The position numbers and the translations under genes are program-made. From positions 3,596,001-3,660,000 of the forward strand of contig OY782877.1 in NCBI GenBank assembly GCA_963678445.1: 64,000 nucleotides of DNA, written 5' to 3'. This DNA comes from G963678445 sp963678445 (lineage in GTDB: Bacteria; Hydrogenedentota; Hydrogenedentia; Hydrogenedentales; G963678445). Under the pieces are notes generated by a model that saw nothing but the letters and a program-made list of their open reading frames with translations, ran no database searches and was not told where the DNA came from. The number at the start of each line of letters is the position of its first letter. Position 1 is the stretch's first letter. Positions 47,881 through 57,625 of this stretch are shown piece after piece.

Positions 47881-50800
47881 GATTGCGTACCCTGCTCCAC
47901 GTCTGTTTTATCCCGACCGCCAAACAGGTTATAGGCCATGGGAATAATCAAAAGAGTAAGAATGGTGGCTGAAGTCAGGCCCGCCATGACGGTCAACGCC
48001 ATCGGACGCCGCATCTCTGCTCCTTCTCCCGAGGAGAGAATCATTGGCAACAAGCCTAACACCGTTGTTACCGTTGTCATGATGATCGGGCGTAAACGCA
48101 CTTTGCCAGCCTCTACCAACGCTTTATGTTTGGGATAGCCGCGTGCACGCAACTGGTTCACATAATCGACCAGAACGATGGCATCGTTTACCACGATACC
48201 TGCCAGCACAATCCCCCCCAGGAAAACCATGATGCTTAGATCGGTGTGGGTAAAGTAGAGCGCGTAGATCACGCCAATAAAAGCAAGTGGAACGCTGAAC
48301 ATAACCAACGCAGGGTGAAGAATGGATTCAAACTGACAGGCCATTACCACGTAGACCAGGAAAATGGCCAGGAGTAATGCAAAACGAAGGCTTCCGTAGG
48401 AGGTTTCTAATTCACGATTCTGTCCACCCAGTACAAAGTAATAGTCATCGGGGCGGTCAACATTTCGAAGGCTTTCCCGGATATTCTGCGAAACGGAACG
48501 TAGATCGCGTCCTTCTACATTAGCCGTAATGAGCACCACCTGTCGTTGATCGATACGGCGAATCTCACTAGGACCATCCTGTTTGATGATTTGCGCCACA
48601 TCGCGCAGGGGGATGGGTTTGTCTCCATCGGTCACGGCCAATTGTTCCAGATCCGATACACTGTTTAATTGCCGTTGATTAGTACGTACCCGGATATCGA
48701 CCTTTTCCCCAGCCCGATTAAAGCGGGTGGGTACTTCGCCTTGCACTTCCGTGCGTAGCCGAGAGCCGATCTGACTAAGTGCGATACCCTTGCTTGCCAA
48801 TTTTTCCCGATCCGGTTTGACAATGATTTCAGGGTAGCCTTCTTTTACACTCAATTCTGTATCGAATAGTCCAGGCACCGTCGAAACCGCCTCCAGCGCC
48901 CGTTTTCCTACACGCTTCAACTCTGCCAGATCGTCGCCAACGATTTGTACCTCTACCGCTGTGTTAAAGCTGAAGAGAGAAGGAAGCGTAAAGGTGATTT
49001 CATCTGCGCTTACCATGCGAATCTCTTGACGCAGCGCATCAATGATGCTTTCCTGAAGAAAAGCATTTTGTTTTGGGTTGTTGAGCAGTACCGTGAATTC
49101 CGCCACATTTTCTCCCCGATCACTGCTCCCAGAACTGCTTTTTTCTTTACCTACTTCTACGGTTACCGAGGCTACCTGGGGGACTGCACGTATAAGCGCC
49201 TCAATTTTTTTCGCCTGCGTCTCAGTTTGTTCCAAACGCGTCCCCGCCTTTGCCTCCATGCGTATGCCGAATTCACCCTGATCCATGGGGGGGATAAGTT
49301 CCATACCCAAATCCCGTGCGGTGTAGAAAGCATGGGCGGCGAGGCCCATGATTAAAAGCAGAATGATAGCGCTAAATCGAAGGGAATGATGTAATACGAA
49401 ACCGTACGCGTCACGGAACAGATCAAAAGTTGCGTTGAAAAGCCACAAGGGAAACCGGAGCAGGGTGCGCAGTATAAAGCTCACTACCACAATAACCGAA
49501 AAAAACAGCAAAGCGACCAAAAAGAGCAAGGTCGTGGCGCATGCGGCGATAAGGCGGAGTGCTAATTGGCAAAAGTACAAAACGATTAGGAATAAAAAAA
49601 CCGGAATTGAGGCAATGGCTGCCAGAATGTTCCCCAAACTCTGTTTTTTCAACACGGCGCGCCATGTAGCCACCGTAGGGCCAAAAGTATCTTTGGTAAG
49701 GGAGAGGAACGCCTTCACCATATAGCCAAACGAACGTGGCAGAATTCCTAGCAAGGAGGAAAACCGGCCCTTTTCCTCTGCACGTCCTTCGCGGTAAGCG
49801 CGAAGTAGCCAAACGACCTCGCGGTCTGCCGCCAATGCCAAGCCTTGTCGTGACGCAATTAGCGGAATCAGATACAATGCGGCCAACAGCGAGGCCAACA
49901 ACGAAAAAGTTACCGTAAGCGCGAGATCACTGAATAGCTGTCCGGCAATTCCCTCTACGAAGGCAATGGGTAGAAAGACGCAAATGGTGGTTAATGTCGA
50001 CGCCGTTACCGCACTTCCTACTTCCTTCGTGCCTCGTTCCGCGGCATCCAGCACCCCGTCCCCCTCCTCCTTACAACGGAAAATACTCTCCAACACCACA
50101 ATCGAGTTGTCCACCAGCATCCCCACGCCCAATGCCAGACCACCCAGCGACATGATGTTGAGGGAAATCTCCCGTGCAAACATGGGGATAAAGGTTGCTA
50201 CAACAGAAATCGGAATCGCGATACCAATGATGAGTGTTGCTTTCAATTCACGCAGAAAAAGGAACAGAATCATCAACGCCAAAAGTCCGCCCACCACCGT
50301 TGCATCCTGCACCTCGTTGATGGAACCCTGAATAAAGCGGGATTGATCGCTGATAATCGTCAGGTCAATATCCCGTGGCAACCGGTCCAGCATGGTGCGC
50401 TTGGCGGCCTGATCGCGCACTTCAGTTTCCGCATCCTCCTCCACGACTTCACCACGCGCCTCACGTGCTTTGCGCTGCGCTTCCTCCGCCATCTGCTTCA
50501 ACTTTTCCACCACGCCCGGCTCACGTTCAAAACCCAACAAATCCTTGAGCTTATTACACACCTGTACCGTGTTGGCGTCCCCCTCCTTGAAGATATCCAG
50601 GGCCACCGCCTCGCGCCCATTAATGCGCACCACCGTCTCCCGTTCTTTTGCCCCAGTAAAGACCTCCGCCACCGACTGCAACGGCAACTGGCGTCCACTC
50701 GCCGTCGTAATAATGCTCTGTCGGATTTCCTCCACATCCTCAAACTCATTCAGTGTACGCACCAAGTATTCCGTCTTACCCTCTTTCAGGCTTCCACCAG

Positions 50801-51467
50801 ACAGATTGATGTTTTGTTGCGCCAGACTGTTCACAATATAGTCCAGCGACAGCCCCATGCTTTTGAGTTGCTGCGCATCGACCAGGATCTGGATTTCCTC
50901 CTCCTGGCCCCCCTTTACCGCCACCTGCGCAATGCCCATCTCCGCCTCCAAGTCGCTTTTAAGATGGCGTTCTGCACTATCGCGAATTTCCGTCAGCGCC
51001 TGACGCTCCGCCGCGCTCCCAGAAAGTAACATTTTAGGCGTAATAGCGACCCGCATGACCGGATCCAGCGTGGGGTCATACCGCAAAATTACCGGTTTCT
51101 CCGTAACCTCCTTTGGCGGATCGAAGAGATCCAGACGATCCCGCACATCCTGTTGGGCTACATTCATATCCGTATCCCACGTAAATTCCAGGATAATTTC
51201 TGACAATCCCGCCGAGGATACGCTGCTGATTTCAACCATGCCGCTGACAATACTTAGCATTTCCTCCAAAGGACGGGTTACTAGCTTTTCCACATCCTCT
51301 GGTGCGCCCCCTTCATATTCTGTGCGCACAGTAAGGGTCGGGTAGGAGATATCCGGCATTAGATTGATAGGTAATTGCTGATAGGAACGCCAGCCAAAGA
51401 CCAGGAGGGTTAAAAAAAGCATTGCCATCGTCACCGGCCTACGAATAGCAAGGCGATATTGTTTCAT
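47877..51467 (-). CDS. RND efflux permease (second of two)
   Basis: 1196 aa from ATG 51467; upstream in-frame starts exist and no clear ribosome binding site decides. LAIRRPVTMAMLFLTLLVFG is TM1, NLMPDISYPTLTVRTEYEGG the porter start, SLGGLALGVGMLVDNSIVVL the relay helix and LGGIVLAGIVVNDAIVLVDY the C-terminal counterpart. An unusual insert of several hydrophobic segments lies near the middle (SIPVFLFLIVLYFCQLALRL and following), which makes it longer than the typical 1050. It is translationally coupled to the first permease, with the adaptor upstream. Confidence 0.9.
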   Translation of the reverse strand: MKQYRLAIRRPVTMAMLFLTLLVFGWRSYQQLPINLMPDISYPTLTVRTEYEGGAPEDVEKLVTRPLEEMLSIVSGMVEISSVSSAGLSEIILEFTWDTDMNVAQQDVRDRLDLFDPPKEVTEKPVILRYDPTLDPVMRVAITPKMLLSGSAAERQALTEIRDSAERHLKSDLEAEMGIAQVAVKGGQEEEIQILVDAQQLKSMGLSLDYIVNSLAQQNINLSGGSLKEGKTEYLVRTLNEFEDVEEIRQSIITTASGRQLPLQSVAEVFTGAKERETVVRINGREAVALDIFKEGDANTVQVCNKLKDLLGFEREPGVVEKLKQMAEEAQRKAREARGEVVEEDAETEVRDQAAKRTMLDRLPRDIDLTIISDQSRFIQGSINEVQDATVVGGLLALMILFLFLRELKATLIIGIAIPISVVATFIPMFAREISLNIMSLGGLALGVGMLVDNSIVVLESIFRCKEEGDGVLDAAERGTKEVGSAVTASTLTTICVFLPIAFVEGIAGQLFSDLALTVTFSLLASLLAALYLIPLIASRQGLALAADREVVWLLRAYREGRAEEKGRFSSLLGILPRSFGYMVKAFLSLTKDTFGPTVATWRAVLKKQSLGNILAAIASIPVFLFLIVLYFCQLALRLIAACATTLLFLVALLFFSVIVVVSFILRTLLRFPLWLFNATFDLFRDAYGFVLHHSLRFSAIILLLIMGLAAHAFYTARDLGMELIPPMDQGEFGIRMEAKAGTRLEQTETQAKKIEALIRAVPQVASVTVEVGKEKSSSGSSDRGENVAEFTVLLNNPKQNAFLQESIIDALRQEIRMVSADEITFTLPSLFSFNTAVEVQIVGDDLAELKRVGKRALEAVSTVPGLFDTELSVKEGYPEIIVKPDREKLASKGIALSQIGSRLRTEVQGEVPTRFNRAGEKVDIRVRTNQRQLNSVSDLEQLAVTDGDKPIPLRDVAQIIKQDGPSEIRRIDQRQVVLITANVEGRDLRSVSQNIRESLRNVDRPDDYYFVLGGQNRELETSYGSLRFALLLAIFLVYVVMACQFESILHPALVMFSVPLAFIGVIYALYFTHTDLSIMVFLGGIVLAGIVVNDAIVLVDYVNQLRARGYPKHKALVEAGKVRLRPIIMTTVTTVLGLLPMILSSGEGAEMRRPMALTVMAGLTSATILTLLIIPMAYNLFGGRDKTDVEQGTQS

Positions 51468-51626
51468 TTTGTTATGGGGAGAATCCGTCATGCTGTCATG
51501 CTGCCTGCGTCCACGAACACCCTCAAATGCGGTGTTCAATTGCCACTGATATAAGCCACTTCAAACGGTTTGACGCGCGCAGAGTATAGCCTCCTTAGCA
51601 TCCCTGGCGTTTTGGAAAATTCAGCG

Positions 51627-51668
51627 TTCTTTATTCTTCCTTTTTTTGTGAAAAGGAAGAATAAAGAA
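51627..51668. terminator. Long inverted repeat between adaptor and permease genes
   Basis: TTCTTTATTCTTCCTTTT and AAAAGGAAGAATAAAGAA form an 18-bp stem with a 6-base loop. It could attenuate transcription between the adaptor and the permeases or bind a regulator. Confidence 0.6.
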
Positions 51669-51702
51669 AATCCAGGTCGCTCTGCAAGGATTTTAGAAAA
51701 AA

Positions 51703-52935
51703 TTAAGAAAACGACTTTGTGCTTGCAGTAGTCAGCGCCTGTTCAACACTCATCGTTGCACGCGATAGAATTTCTTTTTCCGCGTTTGTGATCGTTACAG
51801 TCGAGCCTGATTTGAGCGTATGTTGCCCCAAAGTCACAATACGTGTCTGCTCATCTATCCCCGAAAGAATTTCTACATGATCACTATCTTCCAAGCCTAC
51901 TTTGACCTCAACACGCTCCGCAAGCAATGCCGCCTCATTTTGCGTGCTGGTCCCCTCCTCCGGTACAGGAGAAGCGCTTTCAGCTTCCGTAGCGGGAACA
52001 CCGGTCTCCTGTACTTCATTCTCCTGCGTTCCCTTATCGCGCACCACCATTACATACTTACGGGCATTTTCTTCGAGGATGACATCCTTAGGTACAATCA
52101 ACGCATTTTCATGCGTTTCCATTACCAGACGCACCCGTGCAAATGATGCCTCGCGCAACAACGCACGCGCGGCTTCTTCAAAATCCAGCGTTACCTTGAC
52201 CGTACCACTCGTAGGGTCTACGCTCGGATTAATTCGTCGCACACGCGCCACAAATTCTTCATTTTCATGCGAATCAATAGTTACCTTCGCCTCCTGGCCT
52301 ACCCGCAGACGCATCAATTCCTTCTCAGGAGGAAAAATCGGCAGGATGTACGAAGACGGATCGACTATCGTAAATGCAGGCATGCCCGAAGAAATCAACA
52401 TACCCTTTTGAATATTGCGCTGTGTGACTACCCCATCGATTGGCGAACGCACCGTCTGGTGGCTTAATTGCACCTCCTGTGCATCCAATGTCGCCTTAGC
52501 AGATTCATAAGCGAACCGGCTATTATCACGTTCCACCTTCGAGCCGATTCCCTCCTGCAAACTCCGCTCCGCGATTTCATACGCGGTTTTCTGTTGCTCC
52601 AAGTTAACCTGCGTCTGTCGAATTTGTGCTTCCAGCTCCTCCTTATCCAGCTCCGCCAAAATCTGCTCTGCCTTTACCATATCGCCTTCTTCTACCCGCA
52701 CATCAAGACACTGCCCGGTTCCCTTGGCAATGACCTCGACCCGGTTCTCTGCTTGCACACGCGCTGTCGTTTCAAAATACGCCGCGATATCGCTGCGGGT
52801 AGGATAATCCACCTGTACCGGAATCGCGATTTCTTCCGCAGGGGTATCATTGGCCGCTACTTCCGAACGCTCAGTACAGCCAAATCCAACGAATACAAAG
52901 GCAATCAGTATCAGTATCTGCAACGAGTTCCTCAT
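51703..52935 (-). CDS. RND membrane-fusion (periplasmic adaptor) lipoprotein
   Basis: 410 aa from ATG 52935. Signal LQILILIAFVFVGFGC ends in a lipobox Cys. VEVIAKGTGQCLDVRVEEGD MVKAEQ and HQTVRSPIDGVVTQRNIQKG form the split lipoyl domain, around a hairpin of about 60 residues (LEQQKTAYEIAERSLQEGIG). GQEAKVTIDSHENEEFVARV is the barrel. The order adaptor, permease, permease is that of three-gene RND operons; no outer membrane channel is adjacent. Confidence 0.92.
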   Translation of the reverse strand: MRNSLQILILIAFVFVGFGCTERSEVAANDTPAEEIAIPVQVDYPTRSDIAAYFETTARVQAENRVEVIAKGTGQCLDVRVEEGDMVKAEQILAELDKEELEAQIRQTQVNLEQQKTAYEIAERSLQEGIGSKVERDNSRFAYESAKATLDAQEVQLSHQTVRSPIDGVVTQRNIQKGMLISSGMPAFTIVDPSSYILPIFPPEKELMRLRVGQEAKVTIDSHENEEFVARVRRINPSVDPTSGTVKVTLDFEEAARALLREASFARVRLVMETHENALIVPKDVILEENARKYVMVVRDKGTQENEVQETGVPATEAESASPVPEEGTSTQNEAALLAERVEVKVGLEDSDHVEILSGIDEQTRIVTLGQHTLKSGSTVTITNAEKEILSRATMSVEQALTTASTKSFS

Positions 52936-52967
52936 GAACCCTCCAGTTTTATCAATTTTTACACTAA

Positions 52968-53053
52968 AGCGGTCCAGCGACCGCAAGCAAGTGGCCAGCG
53001 CCACAGGCAATATTCATGGTCCTTGCTATCCCTAACCGCCGTAAAATTTTTTG
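52968..53053 (-). repeat. MITE-like repeat R1, copy d
   Basis: CACTAAAGCGGTCCAGCGACC, the hairpin GTGGCCAGCGCCAC, GGCAATATTCATGGTCCTTG. Placed just upstream of the adaptor gene. Confidence 0.72.
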
Positions 53054-53171
53054 TGTAAGGAATTTTCGGAATTGAACCATTAAAACTATGAAGACAAAAA
53101 TATAACGTTTGTGTTGTTACTTTAATATTTGGGGCTGACATTGTAAAAAAAGCGGCTACACTCCCTTGCAA

Positions 53172-53246
53172 GTACACTAAAGCGGTTCAGCGAGCGCAAA
53201 TGTTAGGTGCGGTCTTACCATCCCTAACCGAGATAAATTCTCCGAG
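53172..53246 (-). repeat. MITE-like repeat R1, copy e (deleted form)
   Basis: CACTAAAGCGGTTCAGCGAGC and GGTCTTACCATCCCTAACCG without the central GTGGC hairpin. Confidence 0.6.
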
Positions 53247-53534
53247 TTTTACGATAGCGCCCAAGATTCTAGCCACTAATTTTTCTTTTTTACTGCTCTC
53301 CCCTGCAAATTTCATCACAGCATTCCATTATGAATGCCTTGGTTCGTAATAAACCGCAACAAGACCCTCACGAACAGCGAAATTATATACGCGTCAGATG
53401 CGTTTAAAAAGTCCTGACTGTCCTATAATTCCTTCTACTTTAAGGATCTACCAGTTAGACCCCACTTCGTTACATTCAGTTTCGAAGTATAGCATACACA
53501 ATATCACGTAGATACTAAAAATACTAGTCGCTAT
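53247..53534. other. A/T-rich gene-free spacer
   Basis: About 290 bp without a convincing coding frame, between R1 copies e and f. Confidence 0.5.
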
Positions 53535-53656
53535 CTAGTATCTGGAAGCTGAAAAGCGGTCATAAAAAACGAAATTTTCTGATGGGCAGGGACGGCAAGG
53601 AGCAGAAATATTGCCGGTGGTGCTAGCCAGCTTGCGCTTGCTGGAGCGCTTTAGTG
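53535..53656 (+). repeat. MITE-like repeat R1, copy f
   Basis: GCTGAAAAGCGGTCATAAAAA, GGGCAGGGACGGCAAGG, GGTGGTGCTAGCCAGC, CTTTAGTGG; reaches the 3' end of the phosphatase gene. Confidence 0.68.
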
Positions 53657-55693
53657 GTTTTGAGGGGGTTCAAAGCCGGTAGCGCGCAATGCGAGCATGG
53701 TGATATCGTCGAATTGTTCGGCTTCTTCTGCAAATAGGGCAAGTGCTTCGCGTAGCGCTTGAAGTAAATCCTCGCAAGAAACGTCACATAATTCGGCCAG
53801 ACGCTGTTCGGTGCGTTCTTCTCCATAAAGTTCGTCTTTAGGATTCTGTGCTTCCGTAACGCCATCGGTGTATAGGAAAAGGGTATCGTCGGGTTGCAAC
53901 GCGACTAGGCCTTGTGAAAATTCAGCTTCTTCGAAGGCGCCAAGTGCGGCCCCAGGGATTTGGGGGATGGTCTCGACGAATCCATTCTTATGAACGATCA
54001 TGGGTAAATTGTGTCCGCCGTTGGCAAAACGACATTCGCCCGTGCGCAGGTCGATGAATGCACAAAAGAGCGTTACAAACATGCATGCATCATTGTCTTT
54101 ACTGAGCTCATTATTGAGTCGAAAGAGCACTTGGGAAGGATCTGTCTCTTCGCGAGCAAAGGAGCGCAGGAAGCTGCGTGTAACCGCCATGAAAAGTGCA
54201 GCGGGAACGCCTTTTCCGGATACGTCTCCAATCGCGACACAGATTTCATCCTCTCGTGTCATGAAAAAGTCATAAAAATCACCACCGACTTCGCGTGCCG
54301 GGTCTATCAAAGCGTGCAGTTCGAGGCCGGTTCGGTTTGGAAAAGGAGGGAAAGTGCGCGGGACAAGGCCCATCTGGATATCGTGGGCGATTCGAAGCTC
54401 ACTTTCAATGCGTTCCTTGGCGGCGATGGTGTTTTTAAGCTCTTCCATGTACTGCTTAAGCTCATCACGCATGGTAGCGAAAGAGTTCGTGAGATGCGCG
54501 ATCTCATCATTGCCTTTCCTGATGGGTAAAGAGGCTTCGAGATCACCCTTGGCAAGCGTCATAGCGGCCTTATCAAGCGCCTGAATTGGACGTGCGATGG
54601 AGTTGGCGATAAGGAGGACGACCAGAAGCAGGAGTAGGAAACCTGCGATGCCGATTTGTATCTCGACACGGTTGAGTTCATGCACCTGGCTCATGAGCTC
54701 TTTTTTTGGGAAAAGTGCTGCGAGGGTCCATTGGGTGGAGGCCACAGGCACGTAGACCATCCAGCAATCAAGACCGGTTTCGGGGCTTTGGTAGGAGAAG
54801 AAACCGGAACCGCCATGGGTGATTTTACGTGCGAGGTTGCGAAATTCAGGGTCGTCGTGACTTTCCGCCAAACTAAACATGTTTTCGCTGAGTATCAAAT
54901 TTTGATCAGGATGGGCGATGAAAGCGCCATTGCGTGACAGAAGAAAGGCGTAGCCACTTTTTCCCAACGGCAGGCTGCCAAGCAGATCACTGAGCCATTC
55001 GAGGGAGATGTCGCTGGTGACAACACCTGCGAAGGGACCTTTGCCGCTGTCGCTATGGAAAGGGGCAGAGTATGTGACCATGATAATGTCCGCGCCGCCT
55101 TTATCATAATACGGCTCACTCCACACCGGTTTTCCCAGCTCTTTGGGTAACATATACCAATCATAAATTTCGTAATTGTAGCCGCTATCTGTAAGTTCGC
55201 TGAAGGTGATTTTTCCCGCTTCCTTGCAGGCGTAGGGGGCGCGAGAGGGGAATTCGGGGTCGCATTGCGCTTCATCAAAACCAATAGCAGCACCGTAAAC
55301 ATATTGATTGTTGGCGACAGCACGTTGCAATAGATTTCGCACATCATCCGTATCTGTAGGGGGGTGCAGTTCAAGCGCATCGGTAAGCGCACTCACATTC
55401 TGTTCAACGGTACTGGTGACAGCCTCAATACGGGCAGCGGTGTAACGCGCCAAAATCCATGCCTTGGCTTCTAGTTCCTCTTCAAGCATGGTTCGTGCGG
55501 CGTGATAGGTGTATCCGATAACGACGCTCAGAATGAGACTGGCGCCGCACAAGACAAGTAGAAGAAGCTTCCAGCGGATAGTTAAGGGCTTCAAACTCAG
55601 CAGGTGAGATACAAAAGAAAAGCCTGTGTTGGCCGGAGACGGTAAGCACCATGCCTTTTGCCTGCCATCACTGGAGTGCATATGCTTATTCAT
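53651..55693 (-). CDS. Membrane sensor: Cache-HAMP-PP2C (SpoIIE-type) phosphatase
   Basis: 680 aa from ATG 55693. TM1 is WKLLLLVLCGASLILSVVIG. The periplasmic part of about 250 residues is a double-Cache domain (YVYGAAIGFDEAQCDPEFPS, GKGPFAGVVTSDISLEWLSD). TM2 is GIAGFLLLLLVVLLIANSIA, then HAMP (RPIQALDKAAMTLAKGDLEA). The SpoIIE-type phosphatase carries EVGGDFYDFF, IGDVSGKGVPAALFM, FANGGHNLP, LYTDGVTEAQ and a C-terminal FDDITMLAL. It probably dephosphorylates a STAS antagonist; a STAS protein is encoded 3 kb upstream in the same direction. Overlaps the upstream gene by 8 bp. Confidence 0.92.
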   Translation of the reverse strand: MNKHMHSSDGRQKAWCLPSPANTGFSFVSHLLSLKPLTIRWKLLLLVLCGASLILSVVIGYTYHAARTMLEEELEAKAWILARYTAARIEAVTSTVEQNVSALTDALELHPPTDTDDVRNLLQRAVANNQYVYGAAIGFDEAQCDPEFPSRAPYACKEAGKITFSELTDSGYNYEIYDWYMLPKELGKPVWSEPYYDKGGADIIMVTYSAPFHSDSGKGPFAGVVTSDISLEWLSDLLGSLPLGKSGYAFLLSRNGAFIAHPDQNLILSENMFSLAESHDDPEFRNLARKITHGGSGFFSYQSPETGLDCWMVYVPVASTQWTLAALFPKKELMSQVHELNRVEIQIGIAGFLLLLLVVLLIANSIARPIQALDKAAMTLAKGDLEASLPIRKGNDEIAHLTNSFATMRDELKQYMEELKNTIAAKERIESELRIAHDIQMGLVPRTFPPFPNRTGLELHALIDPAREVGGDFYDFFMTREDEICVAIGDVSGKGVPAALFMAVTRSFLRSFAREETDPSQVLFRLNNELSKDNDACMFVTLFCAFIDLRTGECRFANGGHNLPMIVHKNGFVETIPQIPGAALGAFEEAEFSQGLVALQPDDTLFLYTDGVTEAQNPKDELYGEERTEQRLAELCDVSCEDLLQALREALALFAEEAEQFDDITMLALRATGFEPPQNH

Positions 55694-56681
55694 AGGTATT
55701 CTCCGTATTGCCTCGGAACGACTCGAAGGTCTGTGCATCCTGGATGACGCCGTATTGTTTCATTTGCCGTACACATGCGTTGTAATCTTCTAGACTGAGT
55801 TCGCCAGGTAGCCACTCGTTTTCTTGTGGCGGTAGAATGGTAGGCAGAATGGTTTTCAGCATCCAGCGCATATGAGGACGGTTGGTAGCGATTCTAGCAC
55901 GGCGTACATGTTGCATTACGATGTCCAGCGTTTCCTCAGGATGCTCCGCTGCATAGTGCCAACCTTCCAAAGCAGCCTTTGCGAGCGCCCGACACGCCTC
56001 AGGGTTTTTCTGATACTGTTTGCGCAGGCAATAGATGCCGTCTTCGGGACAAGCAAAGCCGTAATCCCTTAGCCGGAACGTGGTCACTTCTTCATAATCA
56101 ATACCCGATTGATAGAGTGCATGGTATTCGTTGTATTCCATGGCGGCGCATGCCACGACGCCGCGATGCAGAAAAAGGTTGATAGAGTAATACTGCGGAG
56201 TAAGTTCTGGCTGTATGCCGGTAGCCTGGAAAAAGGCGAGGTAGCCAGGTTTGAACCCGCCCAACCAGATGCTGACTCGTTTTCCATTGAGGTCTTGCAC
56301 CTTGTCGATATGATCCCGTTTCCAGGCGATCAACATGAGGTTAGAGCGATTAACAATCTGGCATAGGTGAACGAGAGGCGTTCCTGCATCACACTCCGCG
56401 AGTGCGCCAGTGAGGAACATGCTGGCGAAATCCGCCTTGTCTTCGAGAAGATACGTAGTGGGATCGCGATCTGGTCCCCCTTCGATGATTTCAACATCAA
56501 TGCCATTCTTACGGTAAAGGCCCTTTTCAAGGGCAACGTAGTATCCAGCAAATTGCGCCTGTGGACTCCACTGCAGGATGAGCCGTAGAGGCGCTTCATC
56601 TGCGTGTATAACTGGCGTGAATGACAGGAATAGCAGGAGGGAGAGCGTAAGTACTATGTTTTTTTGAAAAAGATGTTTCAT
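55686..56681 (-). CDS. NMT1/THI5-like periplasmic substrate-binding protein
   Basis: 331 aa with signal NIVLTLSLLLFLSFTPVIHA. RLILQWSPQAQFAGYYVALE, KGLYRKNGIDVEIIEGG and LEDKADFASMFLTGALAECD match the SsuA/ThiY/NMT1 fold, usually binding pyrimidine precursors, sulfonates or similar. RVSIWLGGFKPGYLAFFQAT and MEYNEYHALYQSGIDYEEVT continue the fold. It is translationally coupled to the sensor phosphatase, so it may present a ligand to the Cache domain rather than feed a transporter. No TPP riboswitch is upstream. Confidence 0.85.
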   Translation of the reverse strand: MKHLFQKNIVLTLSLLLFLSFTPVIHADEAPLRLILQWSPQAQFAGYYVALEKGLYRKNGIDVEIIEGGPDRDPTTYLLEDKADFASMFLTGALAECDAGTPLVHLCQIVNRSNLMLIAWKRDHIDKVQDLNGKRVSIWLGGFKPGYLAFFQATGIQPELTPQYYSINLFLHRGVVACAAMEYNEYHALYQSGIDYEEVTTFRLRDYGFACPEDGIYCLRKQYQKNPEACRALAKAALEGWHYAAEHPEETLDIVMQHVRRARIATNRPHMRWMLKTILPTILPPQENEWLPGELSLEDYNACVRQMKQYGVIQDAQTFESFRGNTENTYE

Positions 56682-56708
56682 GGATTATTTCGTCTATTTT
56701 GAAATGTC

Positions 56709-56817
56709 AGTCACTAAAGCGGTCCAGCGACCGCAAGCGTTAGGTATGGTCCTTACCATCGCTGATCGCAACAAAAATTTCGTTTTTGTGACAATTTTCA
56801 GGTTTAAAGTCGCTAAA
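56709..56817 (-). repeat. MITE-like repeat R1, copy g
   Basis: AGTCACTAAAGCGGTCCAGCG, CTTACCATCGCTGATCGCAA and CAGGTTTAAAGTCGCTAAAT. The last codons and stop of the ATPase gene lie in its end. Confidence 0.68.
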
Positions 56818-57625
56818 TATAGTTAGCCGCAAGCATTTCAGCAGCATTTTCATCCAATAATTCCGCACGCCGCAATTCTTCAAATCGATCAAGCAAATCT
56901 TCCACGCGTAAACGGCGTTTTTCCTCGCCACGTACATCCCAAAGAATACGGCCCTGGTTCATCATGATCAAGCGGTCGCCGAGATTCACCGCTTGTTGCA
57001 TGGAGTGGGTTACCATGAGTGCGGTGAGTTGATCCCGTTCGATGGTTTGATGGGTAAGCCGGATGACCTGATCAGCGGTCTTGGGATCGAGGGCTGCGGT
57101 ATGTTCATCGAGTAAAAGCAGCTTGGGTTGCAACCAGGTGGCCATGAGCAAGGTAAGCGCCTGGCGTTGTCCCCCGGAGAGGGTGCCTATCTCATTGTGC
57201 AGCCGCGCTTCTAGCCCCATGTCGAGGGTGCTGACACGCTCTCGAAAAGCGTTTATCCAGCGATGCGACAGGGCGCGCCCCAATCCGCGATGTTTGCCAC
57301 GTTTGGCGGCGAGTGCGAGATTTTCGGCGATGGTCATGCGTGGTGCGGTGCCGCTAAACGGGTTTTGGAAAACACGACCGATGAGTTTTGCGCGTCGATG
57401 CTCTGGCCATCGGGTGATGTCATGATTGTCCAAATGTATAGTACCCCGATCCGGCAGGAAAGTGCCTGCAACCGCATTGAGTAAAGTGGATTTTCCCGAA
57501 CCATTAGTGCCGATGATGATGATAAAGGAACCCTCATCCAGACTCAGGTCCACCTGCTGTAATGCGCGCACTTCATTTGGGGTGCCCGCATGAAATGTTT
57601 TTGAAATATTGTTCAGTTTAAGCAC
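56813..57625 (-). CDS. ABC transporter ATP-binding protein
   Basis: 270 aa. Walker A GTNGSGKSTLLNAVAG, Q-loop GRVFQNPFSGTAP, signature LSGGQRQALTLLMAT, Walker B LLLLDEHTAALDPKT and H-switch TALMVTHSMQQAV. It resembles the ATPase of TrpXYZ-like ABC_sub_bind transporters. It overlaps the permease by 8 bp. Confidence 0.92.
   Translation of the reverse strand: MLKLNNISKTFHAGTPNEVRALQQVDLSLDEGSFIIIIGTNGSGKSTLLNAVAGTFLPDRGTIHLDNHDITRWPEHRRAKLIGRVFQNPFSGTAPRMTIAENLALAAKRGKHRGLGRALSHRWINAFRERVSTLDMGLEARLHNEIGTLSGGQRQALTLLMATWLQPKLLLLDEHTAALDPKTADQVIRLTHQTIERDQLTALMVTHSMQQAVNLGDRLIMMNQGRILWDVRGEEKRRLRVEDLLDRFEELRRAELLDENAAEMLAANYI

Noticed and set aside
44713..51467. Several long plus-strand open frames within the RND permease genes
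   Set aside because: They are antisense shadows without ribosome binding sites or recognisable motifs.
56682..56812. TPP riboswitch upstream of the NMT1-like gene
   Set aside because: The interval is occupied by a copy of repeat R1 and lacks the conserved thi-box sequences.
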